Shown here in pieces: positions 8,914 through 16,516 of a stretch of 16,516 nt of DNA. Positions within the stretch are counted from its first letter, which is position 1, and each line of letters begins with the position of its first letter. The stretch comes from Larix sibirica. Its lineage: Eukaryota; Streptophyta; Pinopsida; Pinales; Pinaceae. A program made the position numbers and the translations under genes. The DNA is taken from contig NWUY0300017755.1 in the NCBI GenBank assembly GCA_004151065.3, forward strand, positions 60,011 to 76,526, given 5' to 3'. The notes below the pieces were generated by a model, which saw only the letters and a program-made list of their open reading frames with translations, made no database searches and was not told the DNA's origin.

Positions 8914-9009
8914 GGCAGGAACAGTGCAAAGTATGGTAGGCGACAAAGTTAGGGCGCAGGAACCTTAGCAACGTCCAAGAAAACTTTACCATGTGTAGAT
9001 TGAATCTTC
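8914..9009 (-). other. LINE-A 5' leader
   Basis: About 96 bp between the target-site duplication and the ORF1 ATG. It contains one upstream ATG near 8990. It is short for a plant L1 5' UTR, so the copy may be slightly 5'-truncated. An internal promoter cannot be shown. Confidence 0.55.
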
Positions 9010-9026
9010 GTTGGTTCATATGTTAT
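9010..9026. repeat. LINE-A target-site duplication, 5'-side copy
   Basis: Identical to 427-443 over 17 bp. The next base outside (a9027) is target flank, so the empty site can be predicted. Confidence 0.93.
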
Positions 9027-9425
9027 AAACTCCATACTAATTCTACTAAAATAACAAAGAGCCTTTATTTTACCTATCATAATGCTTTGTATACATATGT
9101 AAAAGAATATGAGTGATGACATATCATGATAATAAAAATCAATGATTTAATAATATTTTTCATTATATTGTGAGGAAGTGTTTATTTTCAGTAGGTTGAA
9201 AATGGTGGTTTATAATACACTGTAAACATAGAACTAGATACATTGTAAAAATGGTGTTGTGGAAAGAGAGCTAATTTATTGAATAAAGGCATTTGAGGGA
9301 AATAGTAAAGACACATTGATAAAAATTTAAATTTAAACTTAAGTAATATTAATTTAAGTATTTATGGAGGAAAAACAAAATATAACAAAGTCACTTTAAA
9401 ATAGGAAATAGTGAAGTTAAAACCA
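9027..9425. other. AT-rich spacer between the two LINEs
   Basis: Strongly AT-rich with no convincing coding frame or RNA. It separates the two target-site duplications, showing that LINE-A and LINE-B are independent insertions. Confidence 0.6.
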
Positions 9426-9443
9426 ATCCATTGTATATAAGTT
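9426..9443. repeat. LINE-B target-site duplication, 3'-side copy
   Basis: ATCCATTGTATATAAGTT is identical to 10707-10724, with mismatches on both outer sides (a9425/t10706 and t9444/c10725). A run of about eight T (9442-9449) follows, the complement of an A tail. Confidence 0.9.
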
Positions 9444-9931
9444 TTTTTTAACATAAACTGGAAATCATATTATATTAAAAAGTTTATGCACAACCATTCA
9501 TTACAGAGCAAAAATACAGTCTGAATTCTATTGTTGTCTGAGAGGAGAAGATTAAAACATGGACAAGCTCGATTTTACAAAAAATTATGGTTTTCTTCCT
9601 AGAATCCATCATATTATAAGATACATAAGCCCTTACGAATTGTTGACTAAGCAAATCACAAAAAAACATTTAAGCAACCTGAAAAAAGACATTGCAACTA
9701 CTCCTTCTTTCCTGGAAACCCATAAACTGGTTGTAGAACAAAGGTTTCTTCCATCTGACGGATTCCACCAGCCGGGGAATCTTGATAGTGACTGCATTGA
9801 GACATTTTTTCCATTTTGAGAATTTCTTCTTTTATGATATCAACTGTGCCCATTAGCTCCTTCAAATTCCCCTATAGATCGTCGATCCCGGAATCTTGGT
9901 AGGAGAGCTGGTACGAGATGTATCAGATGTC

Positions 9932-10246
9932 TCAAGCGATTTCCCTATTCTCCTGAAAGCCTTTACAAACATCCTCAAAGACCTTGCACAAATGCACGTT
10001 GAAATATTCCATACTACCCTTCATGTATACAAAAGCATGTATCCAACCCGCCATTGCTTCTTGAGTAGAACCTAGGTTACTTGAGGCCGAGTTCCAAAAG
10101 GGAAGAGGTCTAAATAGCTCACAAATTCCATGCGTTTCTAGACTTCTTTCCAGAAACCTTCTCTCCACTGAAAACTCCACCAACTGAATGAGAAGGGGGA
10201 TTGACACATTCTCCCTATTGAGCTGCATGTCTACCAATATTTTCAT
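9932..10246 (-). CDS. 104-codon open frame in the LINE-B 3' region, unknown product
   Basis: It starts at a true ATG and is open for 104 codons. Read past its stop (with two more stops close by), the same frame continues to about 9800 with a charged Glu/Lys/Met-rich stretch (LKELMGTVDIIKEEILKMEKM region), and upstream to about 10330 across two stops. This suggests a longer decayed reading frame of roughly 170 codons. I recognise no domain. As in LINE-A, it lies downstream of the RNase H. Confidence 0.25.
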   Translation of the reverse strand: MKILVDMQLNRENVSIPLLIQLVEFSVERRFLERSLETHGICELFRPLPFWNSASSNLGSTQEAMAGWIHAFVYMKGSMEYFNVHLCKVFEDVCKGFQENREIA

Positions 10247-10457
10247 ATCACTTATGTGGGCTCATCCTTTGAGTTATGAGGAAACAACTGAATTTAATGC
10301 TTCTGCAGGGTTCAAGCATTCGGAGTGAAGGGAGTTGGGCCCTTCATGCAACCACCCATGCGTCCCTTGTCATGGAGAGTGGGGGGGGAATTACATAGTC
10401 TTGAGCATGCTCTTAACCTTTGTTATGTAGTGGTCAATGAACATGAAATGAGGGGTG

Positions 10458-10706
10458 TTAAGGAACATGCTTGACCACATTTTCTCCACTTGCATAAGTA
10501 ACAATACCTTGAGCATTCCTTGATCCTTGGTTTTCTAGCTTGTCCACAAAACCATTTTTTTCTCTCATTATATGAAAGTAATATTTTTCTGATGGCTTGT
10601 TAATATGGGTTATTCTATCATATATCCTCTTGCATTTGTATCCTAGTCCCCAAGCAAAGGATTTCACTATTGTTCCTCTTGGATAAAAAATGATCCTACC
10701 TCCCCT
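10458..10706 (-). pseudogene. RNase H C-terminal fragment of LINE-B ORF2
   Basis: The frame entering from the truncation point encodes a Trp/Lys/Arg/Ile helix (WGLGYKCKRIYDRI), then HIMREKNGFVDKLENQG, the C-terminal RNase H box with His codon near 10574 and catalytic Asp codon near 10544. It ends at a stop at 10458-10460 after a further 20 residues. The methionine five codons before the truncation lies in target flank and is not the original start. The catalytic DGAS, Glu and second Asp portions are missing through 5' truncation. Confidence 0.75.
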
Positions 10707-10724
10707 ATCCATTGTATATAAGTT
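10707..10724. repeat. LINE-B target-site duplication, 5'-side copy
   Basis: Exact 18-bp match to 9426-9443. Confidence 0.9.
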
Positions 10725-11777
10725 CATGTTTATGAAAGAAATACATTTATAACCAAAATTCCATGAATTACGTGAGAGTTAGTGTAAAGAGATTTTTCTT
10801 GTTTTCAAATTTTCATACATGCATTGGCCCACGTTCATGCATAGAATTCAAACAAAAATGTTGGAGAGATGAAGAGATCATTTAAGAATCTAATTATCGA
10901 TATTGTAGTGAAGGTAAAACCTTAACAATCAATGTTACCAATGTCTATTGTTTCCTTCTGCAACGTCATTAATGATATAATTCTCGCTATTGCAGTGGAG
11001 GTAAGACCTTGGATGGATCTAGGGATATTGATTATGGTCAACAGAGAAAAGTACATCATATTCCATTAAATAAGGGTTTAGTGCTAAAGGTTTTTGTCCA
11101 AAACGTGTTAGGGGGAGGAAGTTTTACATAGTTATTATTTTAGATAAAAATAATATGTGCATATTCTTGCTAATTCAAAAAAAAGACAAGATTTTCTCCT
11201 TTTCTCTACATGTTGGATGAGTTGGATTCTTTGGTTTTAGCTCCAGAGTGACAAACTTGGTGGTTGGGGGTGCATAAAGAAGAACACACTCAAATTTTAA
11301 TGAGTTATACAAATTTTCCATAACTAAAAGTTATATATAACATAATCTAATTTAATTTCATGTTACATGTTGAATGACTATCCACTAAACACACACACAC
11401 ATCTAATCAATATCAAACCATTGAACCATTTCACTCTAATCCATTCACCCAATGATTTTCTGAGGAGTGTTCATGATGTCATACAATTGTTTATGACAAA
11501 TGATGATGTACAAAATCTTAATAAATGTTGTATAAGATAAAGTTAACATACACATGTGCATAAACATAAACATACTTAATAAAGACAAATAACTTGTACA
11601 CAAATCCACATAAACATAAACATACGATAAATAACTCATGTCAACATAAACATAAGACATCATATATACATGAAGAAAAGATATAATACAAAATAACCCA
11701 TCGAGTTTATAAAAAAGTAATAGTGTACATATACAGACATATAATTCAATAAAAATAGTGCACAACATGAATAATTG
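10725..11777. other. AT-rich spacer with microsatellite and weak repeats
   Basis: No convincing gene. An (AC)n microsatellite lies at about 11388-11401. A degenerate 33-bp direct repeat (10891-10923 and 10978-11010, offset 87, both holding TATTG-AGTG-AGGTAA-ACCTT) is visible. The stretch ends at the 3' side of the decayed gene that starts at 11778. Confidence 0.55.
11559..11657. repeat. CATAAACATAAACATAC minisatellite
   Basis: Exact 17-mer at 11559-11575 and 11609-11625 (offset 50), with a shorter decayed copy at about 11643-11657. It makes the minus-strand translation look like a Tyr/Val/Met-rich protein, which is an artefact. Confidence 0.65.
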
Positions 11778-13976
11778 TCATCTAATATGGGGACCGGGTC
11801 CTTGATGGGTTGTGTCGTCATCCCCATTGCTACTACCTCCTGCACCATGCCCCTGGTGTGAGGATGACATGTGATCGAAAATGCTTTCTAAATACTTGAA
11901 CTGCAAAAATTAAAATTTTGAACTATGTATGTTAGTTGTAGATTTAAATAATATATACTTAAATATATAATAATACATATTTACAAAATTTTAAGTGGAT
12001 AGATCAACTAACCTGGCTCGAGTCCATGGTAATATTTTCCAAATCATCCTATGTGGGATCTCTAGGACAATACTGAGTCTATGGACCCCCACCATGACGA
12101 GGTTGAATCAACCTTTCCCACTCATCTCTGAACATCACTAGAGCGTAAATTCCCAATTGTACATGAGCCTATGTATGGTGACATCATGCATATAATTAGT
12201 AAAAGAATAATAAATAAAAATTATAAATTAAACATCAACTTGAATTCTATATTGAATTAAAACATAAGTTATTGTACCTCATCGACTAATGGCTGACAAT
12301 TGAACTTCATAGGAGATTGCAACGTTTCCCACTCTACAATTCGCTTGCCTCTACCCTATACAATTTGAACAAGAGACAAGATGAAAGTTACGACAAAATA
12401 ATTGTAATTATACGCATATAGGTAACTTACAAGTTTAGGATGAAGGAACTACCATATGTGAAATGGTGACATCATCAGGGGAAATGATTTATTGGCCAAG
12501 CAATGGAGAAGTGGAATGGAGTGAATCCATAAAGTTAGTCCTCTACATGGAGAAACAGAAAACAAATTAGTATTACTCAATTGATTCTTTTAGATACATT
12601 ACATATATTAAACATGATTATTTAATGACATATAATAAAAAATTAAGTACATAAATATATGCCTATTGTGTCGATGGGGGGCAAGATCTCTCATATAGAC
12701 AAAAGTACAAGTCTCGGGCATGTATAGAATATGACCCTAAAGACTCATAGTTAAGGAACTGAATGTCAGAGTCGTCCATCCAAAGTAAATCAGACTCTGT
12801 GGATCCAAGGGGTGGTATGGAACTCTCCTCGTGCATGGAAACGGTAGTGCGACCCAATGTAGTGTGCATGACACCCACCATCAAAGAACATGTCTCAATT
12901 CTGAGTTGTGATGACTCGACTATGTCCTAAAGTGGTATAAGCATTCGATTAGGGACAAGAATTAATCAAGGAGGGGGTGGTATAGTAGTAGGGTCTCTAC
13001 AAGCCCCTGGACACTGATAAGTTCATCCATGCCCAACGCCATAAAGGCGATGACATACTTCTGTAATCCAGATGCATATATAATACGAATGCTACATAAG
13101 TATGTTTAGAAAAAGTATAATGTGACCTGGTCATGATGTGGGAACATTCCCCATGCTCTAATAAACCTATAATAAATATGAGGCGCAGTTGCCTCAAAAT
13201 TGAACTCGCACAGTTGGAGCAATTTTCTAGCAGCGCGATCAAGAGGGATCTCAAACAAAGTTCCCCTGAAATCCCTTCCCCTTTTTGTGGTTTTCAATGC
13301 CTCCCATTTGTCATGGCTCAATACACGGACCCTCCTCGTCTAGAAAAAAACTTTCCAGATGTCGCTTAGAGGCCCCACCTTCTGGTAGATGTTCAACAAC
13401 TCATTGAATCCATCCATCGTCATGGACATTAACCACACTAATGAACATTCAGGGTGCATGGAATTTACATAGGTGCACAACAAATCATGTTGTGATTTGA
13501 TCTCCTCAATTCTGATCCTAGTTATCTCATATTCCCAAGGAGCATCAGAGCTGAGATCAACACCTAACAGATAGATTAAACAAATGTATTGGTCAAAGTA
13601 CAAAACACTGATACAAAAATTACATTAAAAAAAATCAAAAAATCAAAAAATATGAATTTAATATACCTGCGTGATCATGAACCTCATCACTGTGCTCTAA
13701 GAAGGTCAATGGATCTCGTCCATTATGCTAGGCACTAGCCACCATGCTACCGGATCAAAGCTCATAAGATGGCCTAGCCAGTGGGGTGCTTAGACACAAA
13801 CAACAATTAATAATTAAACACATGTACACGTATACAATAATGTTTAATGCTATATGCAATTCAATTAAAATATAAAACTATATCTATACAATTTACATAC
13901 GAGTCAGCTCGTGACTTGGGGAGGGTGCTGTAGTAGTGAATCTTCTTGATGATCACGACTGGTGAACGGAAGAACC
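11778..13976 (-). pseudogene. Decayed multi-exon gene of unknown family, 5' end not found
   Basis: Exons inferred on the minus strand: 13976-13901, 13788-13667, 13563-13127, 13060 to about 12663, 12542-12431, 12355-12278, 12168-12013 and 11900-11778 (stop TGA). Nearly all junctions are GT-AG, including donors GTATGT, GTATAT and GTAAGT, and a 66-bp intron at 13126-13061. Joining exons 1 to 4 and exons 5 to 8 keeps one reading frame; the exon 4 to 5 join is unclear and exon 4 has a frameshift near 13005. Stops: two in exon 2, one each in exons 3 and 5, two in exon 7. The best-preserved part is exon 3 (LSHDKWEALKTT..., then FIRAWGMFPHHDQ). The last exon is Ser/Gly/His/Asp-rich. I recognise no domain. 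A transposon-derived or duplicated host gene are both possible. Confidence 0.55.
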
Positions 13977-14657
13977 CTGCTTTGAATAACAATTTGTATG
14001 AAACAATGAAGAAAAATTATATGTGTGTGTGTGTGTGATTTCTGAATAGAATGATGGTATGATGTTTTGATGTTCATAGGAACCTCATGATGTTCTGATG
14101 ATGGTGACAATGATGATGATGATGATGAAGTGAAAAATTAGGATGGTTTTAGTGCATGACAATGTTATCATGATGATGTATCTTATGTGAAACATGAGGA
14201 AACCTATATCTCATAGTCACATAATTTTTTTTTACACATCTAGGGTCAAGAGAAATGTGTTGAACTATTACAAATGACCTCTTGAAATGATCAATAGCCT
14301 TAAAAAAGGGATAGGGAAAGAATCAAGAGGAAATAACACTAGGTACGAGTCGTAGGAAAAAACATGATCGATGGAAGAAACCAAAAGCAAGTAGATATAC
14401 CATAGACCACCATATATGACCTTTTAATAGGCCCACACATGACCACATAGGTCCTAATTTAATTGTTCATGCATATAAGACCAAACACAACACCTTAAAC
14501 CAACATACGTGACATTCCAAGGGAATCCTTCACCACTTATTGGATACATTAACACTATTTTGTTTCTTGGGAACTACGTATATTTTTAATTTTGACTCTA
14601 TAATCTTGGAATTTCAAGTTATCATTTAGATTTTTTTTTTAATTGTGTTTTAAAATT
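13977..14657. other. Non-coding stretch with two microsatellites
   Basis: A (TG)8 tract at 14022-14037 and an (ATG)6-like tract at 14110-14128. The first part is probably intron or 5' flank of the decayed gene; no upstream exon was found. The rest is AT-rich and featureless. Confidence 0.55.
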
Positions 14658-14806
14658 AGTCTACTCGTTACACTAACTAATTTACAAAAAATAAATTTTA
14701 AACAAAAAATATAACTAATCTTTTAAGGGTTTATGGGTTTCCAAGCCTACCTTGCCATATGCAGGCCATGGCAAGAGGAGAGGCTCCTTGGAGTAACGAG
14801 TAGACT
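14658..14806. repeat. 14-bp perfect inverted repeat, possible small non-autonomous element
   Basis: AGTCTACTCGTTAC at 14658-14671 is the exact complement of GTAACGAGTAGACT at 14793-14806, separated by 121 bp. Inside it, CTTGCCAT (14751-14758) pairs with ATGGCAAG (14768-14775), giving an 8-bp stem with a 9-base loop. A target-site duplication is not visible, so a MITE is only a possibility. Confidence 0.45.
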
Positions 14807-14920
14807 CTCAGTCGATCTCACAAACCCTTAGTCGAGCTCCTTTCTATTGCTCAAACGAGAATTTAAACAATAACACAAACGAAAATAAACCACAGTGCAT
14901 TTTGTAATAGTTTGTAGAAG

Positions 14921-15173
14921 CTCGATCGAGACAACTGCTCGATCAAGATATTGTATTGATTGAGACATCAACTCTCGATCGAGACCTCAATGCTCGATCG
15001 AAATATTATCTCAATCGAGGGTTTTCTCAAACCCTTGATCGAAACAATACCTCGATCGAGTGTTAATAAAATGTTCAATCAAGAGTTCATGATTAACTCG
15101 ATCAAGCACTTCGTTAAGCCCTCCATTGAGCATTTAAAAGCTTGAACGAGGGCATAAAAAAATATCGATCAAG
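14921..15173. repeat. Array of degenerate CTCGATCGAG palindromes
   Basis: About 13 copies start at 14921, 14938, 14955, 14974, 14993, 15010, 15034, 15051, 15074, 15097, 15121, 15141 and 15164. Three are exact and the others carry one to four changes. Spacing is 17-24 bp (17 recurs), and the sequence between copies is not conserved. Weaker relatives lie upstream (GTCGATCTC at 14811, GTCGAGCTC at 14831, CTCAAACGAG at 14850). The motif is its own reverse complement. Confidence 0.8.
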
Positions 15174-15219
15174 CTCCTTTTTTCCACCCTCTGCTTGCCA
15201 AAAAGTGTTACCCATCTTC

Positions 15220-15681
15220 ATGGGAACACCCACCATTCCCCCCTCTTTTAGTGGCATGAGTTGTAGAAGTGCCATTTCGTTTTCCCTACTCAATAATTTA
15301 AGGCATGCCAGTAATTGCCACCCTCACTTTATTAAATGTCTTCCTCAAGATCCCTACATGATACTTAAAAACCCCATGCCTGAAAGTAAACATGAAACCT
15401 ACATGCAAATCAATTTTACATCAATTGCTCATGCCAATGCCTCACCATTTGAGATCTTGTGGCTAGTAGTGCAAACCACGACAGGGTTGTCGGTCAAAAC
15501 TAGTTCCATAGAAGGGGGCATCAAACCTCAATTGATGAAATTTATAGCCTCCCCTAATAAGCCATCTATGCAAGTTTCCCCTCCATGTTCCTTGTGCGAT
15601 ACGGATCCTTACACGATAGCCAGTGTTGGAATTTCATTTCATCTTTTCCCTAATTCATACTATTTTTTTTTGACATTTTGA
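15220..15681 (+). CDS. Hypothetical 153-codon open frame, probably not a gene
   Basis: From the ATG at 15220 the frame runs to a stop ending at 15681 (about 153 residues). It can be extended to 15142 only from a TTG. The protein is rich in Ser, Pro, Phe and His with no recognised domain, signal peptide or convincing membrane segment, and ends in a Tyr/Phe run encoded by a T-rich tract. It could be part of whatever repeat carries the neighbouring palindromes. I would not treat it as a gene without transcript support. Confidence 0.15.
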   Translation: MGTPTIPPSFSGMSCRSAISFSLLNNLRHASNCHPHFIKCLPQDPYMILKNPMPESKHETYMQINFTSIAHANASPFEILWLVVQTTTGLSVKTSSIEGGIKPQLMKFIASPNKPSMQVSPPCSLCDTDPYTIASVGISFHLFPNSYYFFLTF

Positions 15682-16516
15682 ACTTTTATCTTCCCCATCA
15701 CACAATGTTTTGGTGAAAAAATAACTTTTCAAAAATAAATTTTATTAAAAAAATACCCTTCAATAATGATGTTTTTATTAAAGAGTTTGATTTCTAATTA
15801 AAAGATAACACTAAACTAATTCACTCATATTTTGCGTTGATCATTTACCCTAAAAATTGAGCTTGCTACATGTAGTATGGAACAAAACAACCTATAGTGA
15901 CAAAAACGGTAAAGGTAACATGTGCCAACATTATTCATCTAAAGTACAATAAGTTATAAACTTAGGAAACGAACAAAACATGGGACCCATAATCGTTTCG
16001 AGAGGTTAATGTCAGGCCATATGGAATACAACATACCAAATTTGCAAGGTTAACTTGCTACATCTCTGGTGTAAATAAAATGGTGACCTTTTATTTCAAA
16101 GGAATACTTCACCTATAGGATTTGAATTGAAAGGAAAAATAAATATAATATGCCCTTTGTGGAGGCGGTTCATTAAAAAAATACATTGCAATTATTGAAT
16201 GAGATTGTACTATTAGGTTCTCTCCCTTCTTTGTCAAAATATGTTGAATAAGGTTGTTTTTCTAAAGTATGTATTGTTTTGGATTTCTCAACTATTATTG
16301 CAAATGAACTTGCACACATGGAAATCCCACTCAAAAAATCTTTTAGGGAATTCGAGTTGTCTATGTATTATCCATGATGCACTCTAATCAAAATTTGATA
16401 GTAAATTTGTTGTGTTTTGCTTAATTCATAACTGAATGTATTTATTTTTCTAATACATGTAATCGATTTTTATTTTATTTTTTATAAAAATGGAATGATG
16501 CAAATTTATATAATTT
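15682..16516. other. AT-rich spacer to the window end
   Basis: No ORF, RNA gene or ordered repeat that I can support. Frequent A/T runs. Confidence 0.6.

Larger units (their letters stand above)
444..9009 (-). mobile_element. L1-type LINE retrotransposon (LINE-A), nearly full length but inactive
   Basis: An 8566-bp non-LTR retrotransposon on the minus strand between perfect 17-bp target-site duplications, with no terminal repeats and a short A tail (complement of 444-449). In element order it holds a ~96-bp leader, ORF1 with a zinc knuckle, ORF2 with AP-type endonuclease, reverse transcriptase, a CCHC-like zinc region and RNase H, then a long 3' region. This order and the RNase H match plant L1 elements. 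Leaving out the 998-bp seam duplication (3356-5352), the 88-bp tandem repeat and the ~240-bp insert, the original would be roughly 7.2 kb, ordinary for plant L1s apart from the long 3' end. Many stops and frameshifts make it non-autonomous. Confidence 0.95.
9444..10706 (-). mobile_element. 5'-truncated L1-type LINE (LINE-B)
   Basis: A 1263-bp minus-strand insertion with an 18-bp target-site duplication and an A tail at its low-coordinate end. At its 5' end it opens directly inside an RNase H C-terminus, so reverse transcription stopped there, the usual 5' truncation of L1s. About 1 kb of 3' region follows, with a degraded ORF. Its 3' sequence does not resemble that of LINE-A, so the two belong to different families or subfamilies. 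Both sit in the same orientation. Confidence 0.88.

Noticed and set aside
8632-8946. ORF1 start at 8946
   Set aside because: It needs a TTG start; the ATG at 8913-8911 in a strong context is preferred for a plant element.
9559-9819. 86-codon plus-strand frame
   Set aside because: It is antisense to the LINE-B 3' region and has no recognisable features.
11445-11768. 107-codon Tyr/Val/Met-rich minus-strand frame
   Set aside because: The composition comes from the CATAAACATAAACATAC minisatellite, not from a protein.
13904-14110. 68-codon minus-strand frame
   Set aside because: It runs through the TG microsatellite and a likely splice acceptor at 13977; the exon frame that joins smoothly to the next exon is a different one.
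14960-15145. 61-codon plus-strand frame over the palindrome array
   Set aside because: Its openness follows from the repeated motif and it has no protein features.
14921-15173. CRISPR-like array
   Set aside because: Repeats are only 10 bp, degenerate and unevenly spaced, and the setting is a plant genome without cas genes.

Overview
The window looks like nuclear intergenic DNA from a land plant, most likely a flowering plant. The evidence is two L1-type LINEs whose ORF2 ends in the RNase H domain known from plant L1s, a tRNA-derived SINE-like sequence, short GT-AG introns in a decayed gene, and AT-rich spacers with microsatellites. I cannot name the species. I see no bacterial genes, operon, CRISPR array or defence system, and no gene that is clearly intact.

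Layout. 1-180: SINE-like sequence on the minus strand. 427-9026: a minus-strand L1-type LINE (LINE-A), complete at both coding ends and bracketed by a perfect 17-bp target-site duplication. Reading right to left it has a short 5' leader, ORF1 (DUF4283-like domain and CCHC zinc knuckle), an overlapping TAATG stop/start, ORF2 (endonuclease, reverse transcriptase, zinc-binding region, RNase H), a long 3' region with an open 154-codon frame, a 48-bp tandem repeat and a short A tail. ORF1 and ORF2 carry many stops and frameshifts, so LINE-A is dead. It is further altered by an 88-bp tandem duplication, a ~240-bp foreign segment in the RT domain, and a 998-bp near-identical repeat joined by a single N at 4354, which is probably an assembly error.

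9426-10724: a second minus-strand LINE (LINE-B), 5'-truncated inside its RNase H domain and bracketed by a perfect 18-bp target-site duplication. 11778-13976: a decayed multi-exon gene of unknown family on the minus strand, whose inferred introns mostly keep reading phase. 14658-14806: a 14-bp inverted repeat. 14921-15173: about 13 degenerate copies of the palindrome CTCGATCGAG at 17-24 bp spacing. The remainder is AT-rich DNA with microsatellites and low-confidence ORFs.

How the parts relate: LINE-A once encoded all its own retrotransposition functions. LINE-B is a truncated copy made by machinery of the same kind. The SINE-like sequence would have depended on a LINE. Nothing indicates that the decayed gene at 11778-13976 works with any of them.
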